Source: an uncultured Clostridium sp. (GTDB lineage Bacteria > Bacillota > Clostridia > Lachnospirales > Lachnospiraceae). From it: a stretch of 64,000 bases of DNA. This document shows, one piece after another, positions 49,114-57,928 of the stretch (positions within the stretch are counted from its first letter, which is position 1; every line of letters begins with the position of its first letter). A program made the position numbers and the translations under genes. Under the pieces are notes generated by a model. The model was not told where the DNA came from. It saw only the letters and a list, made by a program, of their open reading frames with translations, and did no database searches. Location of the stretch: contig UPYT01000003.1 in assembly GCA_900538475.1 (NCBI GenBank), forward strand, positions 1 to 64,000. Reading direction: 5' to 3'.

Positions 49114-50263
49114 GAATCAGGCTCCGGGAAAAAATGATTTAAGACACAGATACCACACCCGGATTATTGCAAATGTAGTGTACAGCGCTCTGGTGGCTTT
49201 TCTGGTGGAGATATTTCTGGTGACGAATATTTCCATGCTGGCCGGATATGCAGAGGAGGCCCGGTGGAGCAATGCGTTTTTGTCTATGGCAAATCGCTTT
49301 GATACTGTGATTGTTCTGGGCTATGTACTGGTGGGGATTGTGATCTTTGCTGTGACTTTTCTGATTCTCCAGGAGAAATCCATTGCCTACATCAGCAGAA
49401 TCTCAGATGCTGTTACCAGTATTTCTGAAGGAGATTTGAATACTACGGTGGAGGTTCTGGGAGATGATGAGTTTTCTTCTATGGCGTCCAGTCTGAATAA
49501 GATGGTGGAGGATATCCGCTGGCTGATGGACAAGGAGCGGGAGTCAGAGCGGACGAAAAATGAGCTGATTACCAATGTGGCGCACGATCTCAGAACGCCT
49601 CTTACATCGATTATCGGATATCTGGAGCTGCTTTCCGGAAAGGTAGAGCTGCCGCCGGAGATGCAGAAAAAATACATAGACATTGCATACAGTAAGGCAA
49701 AGCGGCTGGAAAAGCTGATTGAGGATCTGTTTGGCTTTACTAAGATGAATTATGGCAGACTTTCTATGCATGTGTCGCAGGTGGATATTATCAAGCTGTT
49801 AGGACAGCTTTTGGAGGAATCCTATCCGAATTTTGCAGATAAGGGACTTTCTTACGAGCTGCAGAGCAATGTTCCGGCCAAGGTTATTACAGCTGACGGC
49901 AATCTGCTGGCCCGCCTTTTTGACAACCTGATCAACAATGCCATTAAGTACGGAGCTGACGGCAAGCGGGTGATGGTGAAGGTTGCGGCAGGGCCGGAGA
50001 CGGTGACGGTATCTGTGACCAATTACGGATATGTAATTCCGGCAGAGGAGCTGCCTCTGATTTTTAACAAGTTTTACCGCGTGGAGCAGTCCCGTTCAAC
50101 TCATACAGGAGGAACCGGGCTGGGGCTGGCCATTGTAAAAAATATCGTAGATATGCACGGAGGTACCATTGACGTGAAAAGTGATTTGAACGGTACAGTA
50201 TTTACTGTAACGCTTCTGGTTAATTTTGATGTAAACAAAGAGCATTTCGGAAAGGCCGGGTGA
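49103..50263 (+). CDS. VanS-like sensor histidine kinase
   Basis: Membrane kinase (386 aa), with two spans (about 22-45 and 73-93), a HAMP domain (AYISRISDAVTSISEGDLNTTV), H-box NVAHDLRTPLTSIIGYLELL, N-box FDNLINNAIKYG, and G-boxes of which GGTGLGLAIVKNIVDMHGG is clear, so it is intact. The start is TTG inside the regulator gene. The short extracellular loop suggests sensing in or near the membrane, such as a cell-wall drug or peptide. The partner is the upstream regulator. Confidence 0.93.
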   Translation: MKNKNQAPGKNDLRHRYHTRIIANVVYSALVAFLVEIFLVTNISMLAGYAEEARWSNAFLSMANRFDTVIVLGYVLVGIVIFAVTFLILQEKSIAYISRISDAVTSISEGDLNTTVEVLGDDEFSSMASSLNKMVEDIRWLMDKERESERTKNELITNVAHDLRTPLTSIIGYLELLSGKVELPPEMQKKYIDIAYSKAKRLEKLIEDLFGFTKMNYGRLSMHVSQVDIIKLLGQLLEESYPNFADKGLSYELQSNVPAKVITADGNLLARLFDNLINNAIKYGADGKRVMVKVAAGPETVTVSVTNYGYVIPAEELPLIFNKFYRVEQSRSTHTGGTGLGLAIVKNIVDMHGGTIDVKSDLNGTVFTVTLLVNFDVNKEHFGKAG

Positions 50264-52896
50264 TGAATTTGAGACGCCGCATTCGAAATTCTCAGGAAGA
50301 AAGAAACTTTTCAGTCAGAACATCGAAGGCAGGATGGGCCGCCAGGGGGGCGGCTGTTCTGCTGGCTGGTGGGCTGGCTTTTTGTGCTTTATATATGACG
50401 GAAACAGCCATGGCAGCGCCGGAAACAAAGGCAGCTGAAGCGGGCACGGCGGGCCGGGAACTGCCGGAAGTAAGTGGCATGGCGGCTCAGGACAGGCAGG
50501 AACTGCCGCAGGTAACTGGTGCAGCAGGAAGAGAATCTGACAACAGCAGAGGGGAGGCAAAGCTTTCTCTGGAGGTCAGCTATGGCTATGGAAATAATGC
50601 TAAGGGCGGACGATATCTTCCAGTGGATGTGGAGCTTTCTAACAGCGGAACAGAAGCCTTCTCTGGAATGCTCCAGGCAAAAACGATGGAATCAGACGGT
50701 ACGGTGTACCAGTACGAGTATCAGGTGCAGGCTGGAGCTGGAGAGGTGATGAGTGCCAGGTATTATATTCCCTTGGGAACCGGCGGGGATCAGATCCTTT
50801 TCACTGTTTCAGGAGAAGAGGGAAAAACGCTGGTGTATAAGCCTGTGAATCTGAATGTAAGCAGGGATGTGCCGGAAATGTATATCGGCCTTCTGTCGGA
50901 TGATCCGGGAGAACTGTCGTATCTGGACGGAGCAGGAATCAATTACAGTACCCTGAGAACCAGAACCTTTGAGCTGGATGAAGCCGATTTTCCGGAGGAG
51001 GAGATTGGTCTGGATCTTCTGGACGTTCTGGTCGTAAATGACTATAAGCTTCGCAATCTTTCAGAAAAACAGATTGCGGCGATTATGTACTGGGTACATG
51101 GCGGCGGCGTACTGATTCTGGGAACAGGAGAGCGGGTGGACGATACTCTGGGGCGGTTTGCACCGGAGCTGCTTGACGAGTCTTATGGGGCCCCGAATCT
51201 GCGCCATATTAATCTGGGGGAGAATTTTGCTCTGGATGAGCCGGGGGCCGGAATGCTGGCGGTTTCCTGTGTGGATGTTTCTCTTCACGGGGGCAATGTG
51301 ATTCTTTCCAGCAGCGGTTTTCCGCTTCTTACAGCAGCGGCCAAGGAACAGGGAATCATTGCTGTGGCAGCCTTTGATCTGGGGGATATCGGAGCGTTTT
51401 GTGAGAAAAACTCATCCTTTCTTGATTTTATGTTTACCAGTCTCCTGGGAGAAAACAGGATTAACCGTCTGGCAGAGCTGGTATACAGCGGCAATTCTGA
51501 TCGATACTGGTCTGTGCAGACGCTGATTGATACTGGCGATGTAGATAAGCTGCCGAATCTGTTTTTATATATGGCAGTGACGGCCATATATCTGGTTTTG
51601 CTGGGGCCGGGCCTGTATCTGTTTTTGAAAAACTGGGATCTGCAGATCTATTATCGGCGGGGGGTGCTGGTTCTTTCGCTGGTATTTGCAGGTATTATTT
51701 ATATGATGGGTATTTCCACCAGATTCCGTTCTACATTTTTTACTTATGCATCGATCCGTGATGTGACCAGCGATTATGTTATGGACACTACTTATGTCAA
51801 TGTAAGAAATCCCTATAACCGTCCTTATTATGTGGATTTGGCTCCGGAGTATTCGGTTCTTCCCATTACCAGCAGCTATTGGGGCGGATATGGCAACTGG
51901 GAGGAGCTGACAGCGGAAACTCCCTGGCAGACTGAAATCGTAGCTACAGAGGAGCATGTTCGGATTCAGGGACAGAACATTCCGGCCTTTACCTCCCGGT
52001 ATTTCCGGCTGGAGAACAAGTCGGACAATGTGGAGCAGATTGGATTTGACGGAACGGTGGATTATTTTGAAGGGGAAATCGGAGGAAGCGTGACCAACCA
52101 TTTCCCGTTCCCTGTAGAGAATGCGGCAGTAATGCTGTATGGAAACATGGTGCTGTTAGGCCATATGGAGGCGGGAGAGACAAAAAATCTGGCAGATTAT
52201 GAGCTGATGCGGTTCCCGCTGGGCAATTCCTACGTGGTGGCTGACCGGATTACCGGAGAGCGGGATTTTGGCGCAACGGATATTAACAATAAAGAATATC
52301 TGCTGGCTATGGAGCGGTCAAATCTGCTGAAGTTTTACATGGACAACTATCTGACCGGTTATACGGCAGATGCGCGGCTGATTGCATTCAGCAGTCAGAA
52401 GGAGGAAACTCTGTTTTTGAAGGACAAGGCGGCGGAAACCTATGGAGTTACCATGCTGACGTCATCGATGGAGGTCAATGCATCCAGAGATCGCTCTCTG
52501 TATCGGTCTGTGTTGATGAAGGAGCCAAAGGTAGTGAGTGGAAGCTATGATTCCGCTGTTAATTCCATGGCGGGTATGGAGCCGCTGACGCTGGAGTATC
52601 AGCTGGGTGAGGATATAGATGTAGAGAGCCTGACTTTTGAATCTGTTAATGAGGAATTTCTGGAGGCAGACAGAAACAGCTTTACTGATGCGTTTACCGG
52701 AAGTATTTATTTTTATAATTACGGAACGGGTAATTTTGATTTAATGGAGCTGGAGGGACAGACGCTGGATGTGGAGGAGCTTCGCCCCTATTTGTCTCCG
52801 GGAAATACGCTGACTGTGCGGTATGTATATGACGGCATTGCAGGCTACAATGATCTGCAGCTTCCGATGCCGATGGTTGCAGGGAGGGAACGCTGA
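50263..52896 (+). CDS. Large exported membrane protein with GATase-like domain, linked to an ABC exporter
   Basis: An 877-residue protein. An N-terminal span (AARGAAVLLAGGLAFCALYM) is followed by an extracellular beta-rich domain, then a segment (about 200-290) like the glutaminase-fold domain of GldG-like and DUF4350-like proteins (DVLVVNDYKLRNLSEKQIAA, VHGGGVLILGTG), one or two central spans (FLYMAVTAIYLVLLGPGLYLFL, GVLVLSLVFAGIIYMMG) and a long C-terminal extracellular part. It starts at TGATG overlap with the kinase gene and ends in TGATG overlap with the ABC ATPase, so it is likely part of that exporter. Exact role is unknown. Confidence 0.75.
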   Translation: MNLRRRIRNSQEERNFSVRTSKAGWAARGAAVLLAGGLAFCALYMTETAMAAPETKAAEAGTAGRELPEVSGMAAQDRQELPQVTGAAGRESDNSRGEAKLSLEVSYGYGNNAKGGRYLPVDVELSNSGTEAFSGMLQAKTMESDGTVYQYEYQVQAGAGEVMSARYYIPLGTGGDQILFTVSGEEGKTLVYKPVNLNVSRDVPEMYIGLLSDDPGELSYLDGAGINYSTLRTRTFELDEADFPEEEIGLDLLDVLVVNDYKLRNLSEKQIAAIMYWVHGGGVLILGTGERVDDTLGRFAPELLDESYGAPNLRHINLGENFALDEPGAGMLAVSCVDVSLHGGNVILSSSGFPLLTAAAKEQGIIAVAAFDLGDIGAFCEKNSSFLDFMFTSLLGENRINRLAELVYSGNSDRYWSVQTLIDTGDVDKLPNLFLYMAVTAIYLVLLGPGLYLFLKNWDLQIYYRRGVLVLSLVFAGIIYMMGISTRFRSTFFTYASIRDVTSDYVMDTTYVNVRNPYNRPYYVDLAPEYSVLPITSSYWGGYGNWEELTAETPWQTEIVATEEHVRIQGQNIPAFTSRYFRLENKSDNVEQIGFDGTVDYFEGEIGGSVTNHFPFPVENAAVMLYGNMVLLGHMEAGETKNLADYELMRFPLGNSYVVADRITGERDFGATDINNKEYLLAMERSNLLKFYMDNYLTGYTADARLIAFSSQKEETLFLKDKAAETYGVTMLTSSMEVNASRDRSLYRSVLMKEPKVVSGSYDSAVNSMAGMEPLTLEYQLGEDIDVESLTFESVNEEFLEADRNSFTDAFTGSIYFYNYGTGNFDLMELEGQTLDVEELRPYLSPGNTLTVRYVYDGIAGYNDLQLPMPMVAGRER

Positions 52897-53858
52897 TGCT
52901 GAAAATCAGAAATCTTCGGAAGGCATATGGAGGATACCATGCCTTAAACGGACTGGATATGGAGATTGCTGACGGGGCGCTCTATGGCTTTGTAGGGCCG
53001 AACGGAGCGGGAAAGACTACTGCGATCCGGATTATGACAGGACTTTTGCGAGCCGACAGCGGAACTGTAGAGATAGACGGAATGGACGCAGCCGCAGATC
53101 CCTATGGCCTCAGAGAGAAAATCGGCTATGTGCCGGATTCCTTTGGGGTATATGACAATTTGAAGGTGTCTGAGTATATGGAGTTTTTCGCTGCCTGCTA
53201 CGGTATGGAGGGCTTTCAGGCAAGAAAACGTTCCAGTATGCTGCTGGAACAGGTAGGACTGGGGGAAAAGGCAGACTTTTTTGTTGAAAGCCTTTCCCGG
53301 GGAATGAAGCAGCGTCTTGGGCTGGCCAGAGCTTTGCTCCACAATCCGTCGCTGCTGATTATGGATGAGCCTACCAGCGGGCTGGATCCCAGAACCAGGA
53401 TCGAGTTCCGGGGAGTTGTCAGAGAACTGAATGAGCAGGGAAAAACCATTCTAATCAGTTCGCATCTGCTGTCAGAGCTGTCGGAGCTTTGCAGTCACAT
53501 TGGGATTATTGAAAGCGGGAAAATGGTAATCAGCGGAAGCATGACGGAGATTGTAGAGCGGATTCAGACCTCTAGACCGGTGATGATTACGATTCACAAA
53601 AATATGGAAACAGCGCTGAGGGTATTAAAGGAGCATCCGCTGGTGCGGACAATTACCGTAAAGGATAGAAGTATTATGGCAGGTTTTACAGGAAGTGCCG
53701 GACAGGAAAGTGAGCTTTTGCGGCAGCTGGTTGAGGCGGACGTTCAGGTTCTTGGCTTTAGCCGGGAGCCTGGAAGCCTGGAAGCAGTTTTCATGGAAAT
53801 TACAGATGATCAGAAAGAAAAGGTGGTGTTGTCCTATGAAGACGAATCCGGTTTATAA
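52896..53858 (+). CDS. ABC transporter ATP-binding protein (GldA/CcmA type)
   Basis: A 320-residue exporter-type ATPase: Walker A GPNGAGKTT, Q-loop YVPDSFGVYDNL, signature LSRGMKQRL, Walker B LLIMDEPTSGLDPRTR and the switch His in ISSHLLSE, then a C-terminal regulatory domain of about 100 residues. It pairs with the permease 23 bases overlapping downstream. Together with the large exported protein and the VanRS-like genes it forms one coupled five-gene operon. Confidence 0.93.
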   Translation: MLKIRNLRKAYGGYHALNGLDMEIADGALYGFVGPNGAGKTTAIRIMTGLLRADSGTVEIDGMDAAADPYGLREKIGYVPDSFGVYDNLKVSEYMEFFAACYGMEGFQARKRSSMLLEQVGLGEKADFFVESLSRGMKQRLGLARALLHNPSLLIMDEPTSGLDPRTRIEFRGVVRELNEQGKTILISSHLLSELSELCSHIGIIESGKMVISGSMTEIVERIQTSRPVMITIHKNMETALRVLKEHPLVRTITVKDRSIMAGFTGSAGQESELLRQLVEADVQVLGFSREPGSLEAVFMEITDDQKEKVVLSYEDESGL

Positions 53859-54726
53859 GCGGGAGATTATGGTCAGCGCCAGAAGCATTCGTCTGGCTTT
53901 GGTTCTTCTGGTTTTTAACGGAATTCTGGCTCTGGTTGCCCTGCTGAATATGTATTCGACTCTGGCACAGGTTCGGCTGACTGCAGAGGTGCAGTATACC
54001 AGCTTTCTGGATTTGTATCTGTTTGTGGCTGCCCTGGAGTTTATGATGCTGATCTGTATTATGCCGGCCATAACGGCAGGAAGTATCAGTGGAGAACGGG
54101 AGAGAAAAACGCTGGAGCTGATGATGGCTACGAAAATGCGCCCATGGGAGATTGTAGTGGGAAAGCTGATGGCAGCTTTGAGCACTATGGCTCTTTTGGT
54201 GGCATCCAGTTTTCCGGTTCTTGCCATGGTATTTGTATATGGGGGGATTACCCTGGCGGATATTCTGATTCTTCTGCTGTGCTTTGCGGCAGCAGCCCTG
54301 CTGGTTGGCAGTCTGGGTGTGTGCTGCTCTGCCCTGGCGAGCCGCACAACGATTGCGACAGTGGCAACCTACGGAATTACAGCAGTTGTAATGGCAGGAA
54401 CCTGCGCAGTTAATTATTTTGTCTGGTATATGAGAAGTATGCGGCTGGATGCGTATCTGGCATCTGTAGGACAGGCGGTGATTCAGAGGGGCTCTGGCGG
54501 CTGTCTTTATCTTCTGCTGGCCAATCCGGCAGCAACCTTTCTTTTGATTATCAGTCGTCTGACCGGACGGGAACGGGTATCAGTCAACGCAGGTCAGTGG
54601 TTTGGAAATGAAATGGAGGGAGCGGTAATTACCCACTGGGCATCCGTCAGTCTGGTCGTTCAGATTGGACTGGCAGCTCTTCTGATTTGGATTGCCATTC
54701 GGGCAATTTCGGAAAAAAAGAAGTAA
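53836..54726 (+). CDS. ABC transporter permease (ABC-2 type)
   Basis: A 296-residue membrane protein with six or seven spans. The start MKTNPVYKREIMVSARSIRLALVLLVFN and the ISGERERKTLELMMATKMRPWEIVVGKL loop are typical of ABC-2 permeases such as GldF. The true start is the ATG at 53836 (AAGGTGG upstream), inside the ATPase gene. The frame is open further upstream, but that text is the other gene in shadow. Confidence 0.9.
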   Translation: MKTNPVYKREIMVSARSIRLALVLLVFNGILALVALLNMYSTLAQVRLTAEVQYTSFLDLYLFVAALEFMMLICIMPAITAGSISGERERKTLELMMATKMRPWEIVVGKLMAALSTMALLVASSFPVLAMVFVYGGITLADILILLLCFAAAALLVGSLGVCCSALASRTTIATVATYGITAVVMAGTCAVNYFVWYMRSMRLDAYLASVGQAVIQRGSGGCLYLLLANPAATFLLIISRLTGRERVSVNAGQWFGNEMEGAVITHWASVSLVVQIGLAALLIWIAIRAISEKKK

Positions 54727-54742
54727 AGAAACGGTAATGCCG

Positions 54743-54771
54743 TTGCTATGTAGCGGAAAATCAGGTATAAT
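54743..54771 (+). promoter_or_regulatory. Promoter of glgB
   Basis: TTGCTA (54743-54748), 17-base spacer, TATAAT (54766-54771). The leader to the gene is about 118 bases with no clear riboswitch. Confidence 0.65.
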
Positions 54772-54895
54772 AAAATTTGAAAAAATGGTAACAAGACGGA
54801 TTATAACTGTTTGGGGCCTTTTTGTTCTTTCTGGTACTCTGATTGTCAGAAGGTGGGACTTCGAACGGTTTCGTTCAATGTGAGGGGGGTGCTTC

Positions 54896-57484
54896 ATGGA
54901 TAAGGTTTTGTATGATATGATGGATTGGGCAGGGATTGAAGAGATTGTTTATTCAGAGGCCGCGGAGCCGGGACGCCTTTTGGGGCCGCATATGACAGAT
55001 GCGGGATTTCTGGTTCAGGCATTCATTCCCAATGCACAGGCTGTGACAGTGAAGATAACAGCCGGAGGAAAAGAGTATCCGATGGAGCAGCAGGACGAGG
55101 CGGGATTTTTTGCAGTTCTCATACCGCGGAAGAATCAGGCTGCCTATACGCTTCTGATTACTTATGACAATGGGACAATAGTGGAAACACACGATCCCTA
55201 TGCCTTTGCATCTCAGTATACCGAGGCAGAACTGAAAAAGTTCGAAGCAGGTATTTTCTATGATGTATACAAAAAAATGGGTGCACATCCCATGGTGATA
55301 AACGGGGTATCCGGAGTCAGCTTTTCTGTGTGGGCTCCCTGCGCTATGCGTGTAAGCGTAGTGGGCGATTTCTGTCAGTGGGATGGACGACGTTACCAGA
55401 TGAACCGTCTGGGTGATTCTGGTGTGTTTGAACTGTTTATTCCCGGGCTGGGAGAAGGTGAAATTTATAAATTTGAGATTAAAAACCAGAAGGGTGAGCC
55501 TATGTTAAAGGCAGATCCTTATGGAAATTATTCTGAGCTGCGTCCCAATACAGCATCTATTGTGTGGGATATGAATAAGTTTTCCTGGAGCGATGACGCG
55601 TGGATGACAGCACGGGAAAAAACAGATACCAAGAAAAAGCCCATGTCTATTTATGAAATGCATCTTGGTTCCTGGATCCGCAAGCATACGGAGAAGGACG
55701 AAGAGGGCAATGACATTGTGGGATCAGAATTTTACAATTACCGGCAGATTGCGCCCCGTCTGGCTGAATATGTAAAGAGTATGGGATATACCCATGTAGA
55801 GCTGATGCCGGTGATGGAGCATCCGCTGGACGCTTCCTGGGGATATCAGGTAACTGGCTACTATGCACCGACCAGCCGTTACGGAACGCCGGATGATTTT
55901 ATGTACTTTATGGATTATATGCACAGTCAGGGAATCGGCGTGATTTTGGACTGGGTTCCGGCTCATTTCCCGCGTGATGCCTATGGACTGGCCTGCTTTG
56001 ACGGAACCTGTGTTTATGAGCACAGGGATCCCCGCCAGGGCTCTCATCCTCACTGGGGTACTTTGATTTATAACTATGGACGTCCTCAGGTGACAAACTT
56101 CCTGATTGCCAATGCACTTTACTGGGCTAAGGAGTATCATGCTGACGGTATCCGTATGGATGCAGTTGCTTCTATGCTGTATCTGGATTACGGTAAAAAT
56201 GACGGCGAGTGGGTTGCGAATATTTACGGTGGCCACGAGAATCTGGAGGCAGTAGAGTTCTTAAAGCATTTAAACAGCGTCTTTAAAAAGCAGACCAGAG
56301 GCGCAGTTCTGATTGCTGAGGAATCTACAGCATGGCCGCAGATTACCGGTGATGTAAAGGAAAACGGCCTGGGCTTTGATTATAAATGGAATATGGGCTG
56401 GATGAACGATTTTACCGGCTATATGCAGTGTGATCCTTATTTCCGCAATCATCATTACGGTGAGCTGACCTTTAGTATGCTGTATGCATACAGCGAGAAT
56501 TTTGTTCTGGTATTCTCCCATGATGAAGTGGTTCACGGAAAGGCATCCATGCTGTGCAAGATGCCGGGAGATGATTATGAGGCCAAGTCCGACAATCTGC
56601 GGGCAGCTTACGGCTTTATGTACGGACATCCGGGAAAGAAGCTTTTGTTTATGGGACAGGAGTTTGCTCAGATTTCTGAGTGGAATGAAAATGAGGAGCT
56701 TCCGTGGGATATTCTGAATTATCCGGTTCACAAGAATATGCAGGATTATGTAAAGGCTTTGAATAACCTTTACAAGAGCCATCCGGCTATGTATCAGGAG
56801 GACTTTAACCCAGAAGGCTTTGAGTGGATTAACTGTATTTCCGGCAAGGACAATATGGTATCCTTCCTGAGAAAAACGGATAAGAAGGAAGAAACTCTTC
56901 TGTTCGTGTGCAACTTTGCACCGGTAGAGCATGAGCAGTTCCAGATTGGTGTTCCTTTTGCAGGAAAATATAAAGAGATTTTCAACAGTGACGACAAGGC
57001 CTTCGGCGGCAGCGGCAAGGGCAACCCACGGGTGAAGACCAGCAAGGCAGCGGAATATGATGGAAGAGAGAATTCCATGATCATTGATGTTCCGCCCATG
57101 TCTGTTATTGTATTCAGCTGTACTCCGGCGCCGGCAAAGAAAACGGGAGGCGCAGGAAAGAAAGCAGCAGAGAAGAAGGCAGAGCCGGTAAAGAAGGCGG
57201 CAGCAGAAAAGAAGGCAGAGCCAGAGAAGAAAACGGAGCCAGAGAAGAAGGCAGAGCCGGAGAAGAAAGCAGCAGCAGAGAAGAAGGCAGAGCCGGAAAA
57301 GAAAGCGGCAGCAGAAAAGAAGGCAGAGCCAGAGAAGAAAACGGAGCCAGAGAAGAAGGCAGAGCCGGAGAAGAAAGCAGTAGCAGAAAAGAAGGCAGAG
57401 CTGGAAAAGAAAGCGGAAACAAAAGCTCCGGTGACGAAAAAGACCACAGCTGGAAGAAAACGCACAAGTAAACGAAGCAAATAA
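54896..57484 (+). CDS. glgB: 1,4-alpha-glucan branching enzyme with a Lys/Glu/Ala repeat tail
   Basis: Glycogen branching enzyme (GH13, 862 aa). An N-terminal CBM48 pair (about 20-240) precedes a barrel with all catalytic residues: Asp422 in HADGIRMDAVASMLY, Glu475 in LIAEESTAWP and the HDEVVHGK Asp. The enzyme proper ends near residue 742. It is followed by about 120 residues built of EKKAEPEKK and EKKAAA units, ending in a basic patch, which normal GlgB proteins (about 630-730 aa) lack. The tail is in frame and free of stops. It could bind polyanions or other proteins, or simply be tolerated. Confidence 0.94.
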   Translation: MDKVLYDMMDWAGIEEIVYSEAAEPGRLLGPHMTDAGFLVQAFIPNAQAVTVKITAGGKEYPMEQQDEAGFFAVLIPRKNQAAYTLLITYDNGTIVETHDPYAFASQYTEAELKKFEAGIFYDVYKKMGAHPMVINGVSGVSFSVWAPCAMRVSVVGDFCQWDGRRYQMNRLGDSGVFELFIPGLGEGEIYKFEIKNQKGEPMLKADPYGNYSELRPNTASIVWDMNKFSWSDDAWMTAREKTDTKKKPMSIYEMHLGSWIRKHTEKDEEGNDIVGSEFYNYRQIAPRLAEYVKSMGYTHVELMPVMEHPLDASWGYQVTGYYAPTSRYGTPDDFMYFMDYMHSQGIGVILDWVPAHFPRDAYGLACFDGTCVYEHRDPRQGSHPHWGTLIYNYGRPQVTNFLIANALYWAKEYHADGIRMDAVASMLYLDYGKNDGEWVANIYGGHENLEAVEFLKHLNSVFKKQTRGAVLIAEESTAWPQITGDVKENGLGFDYKWNMGWMNDFTGYMQCDPYFRNHHYGELTFSMLYAYSENFVLVFSHDEVVHGKASMLCKMPGDDYEAKSDNLRAAYGFMYGHPGKKLLFMGQEFAQISEWNENEELPWDILNYPVHKNMQDYVKALNNLYKSHPAMYQEDFNPEGFEWINCISGKDNMVSFLRKTDKKEETLLFVCNFAPVEHEQFQIGVPFAGKYKEIFNSDDKAFGGSGKGNPRVKTSKAAEYDGRENSMIIDVPPMSVIVFSCTPAPAKKTGGAGKKAAEKKAEPVKKAAAEKKAEPEKKTEPEKKAEPEKKAAAEKKAEPEKKAAAEKKAEPEKKTEPEKKAEPEKKAVAEKKAELEKKAETKAPVTKKTTAGRKRTSKRSK
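57127..57440 (+). repeat. Tandem coding repeat in the 3' end of glgB
   Basis: Short units of AGAAGAAGGCAGAGCC type are repeated, and a larger block is duplicated with a 108-base period (57197-57273 is nearly identical to 57305-57381, 36 codons apart). The number of units probably changes by slippage or recombination without shifting the frame. Confidence 0.8.
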
Positions 57485-57511
57485 AAATAGAATCAGAGAA
57501 AGAATTTAGGG

Positions 57512-57555
57512 AGTGCCGAAAAATCATTGACAGATGGTTTTTCGGCACTTTTGCG
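57512..57555 (+). terminator. Rho-independent terminator of glgB
   Basis: AGTGCCGAAAAA (57512-57523) pairs perfectly with TTTTTCGGCACT (57538-57549), then TTTGCG. Confidence 0.88.
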
Positions 57556-57565
57556 TATATTTTCT

Positions 57566-57635
57566 TTCCATTTCACAGGAAATCACATTCTATGACATAA
57601 AAAACGCTCTGACAGGATCGTTATGCGGCGGAAAA
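57566..57635 (+). repeat. Dispersed repeat family 1, decayed copy E
   Basis: TTTCACAGGA, 7 bases, TTCTATGACATAA, then AAAAACGCTCTGACAGGATCG and TATGCGGCGG follow copies B-D in order with scattered changes; the right part is lost. It again lies directly after a terminator. From 57640 to 57848 the sequence is A+T-rich and holds no gene I can recognise. Confidence 0.6.
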
Positions 57636-57848
57636 ATGTCCCTGTTAAAACAAGTGCGTTTTTTAGCAACAGTATTGTTTGCATGATAAGATCCAATACG
57701 GCCTAAATTATGATACGTTTTAAAAATATTAAGAGAAATAAAAAGATATAATGTGCAATATGCATAAAAAGTAATATGATTAATTGGTAAAAAATACGAA
57801 AAAACAATGTTAAGGCTAAATAAAGTTTTGCAAATTGGCAAAAATATA

Positions 57849-57877
57849 TTGACACGTTTCAATTTATGAGATATAGT
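57849..57877 (+). promoter_or_regulatory. Promoter of the ABC importer cluster
   Basis: TTGACA (57849-57854), 17-base spacer, TATAGT (57872-57877). Confidence 0.75.
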
Positions 57878-57928
57878 TCAAAGTGTCAGGCAATGTAATA
57901 CGATTTCCCAAAGAAAAGGAGAAGGAAA

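Noticed and set aside
57127..57440. CRISPR-like repetition
   Set aside because: Repeats are adjacent coding units without unique spacers, in frame with glgB.
56794..57480. Minus-strand frame with FFSGSAFFS-type repeats opposite the glgB tail
   Set aside because: It is the antisense translation of the Lys/Glu/Ala repeat; the repeat belongs to the branching enzyme frame.
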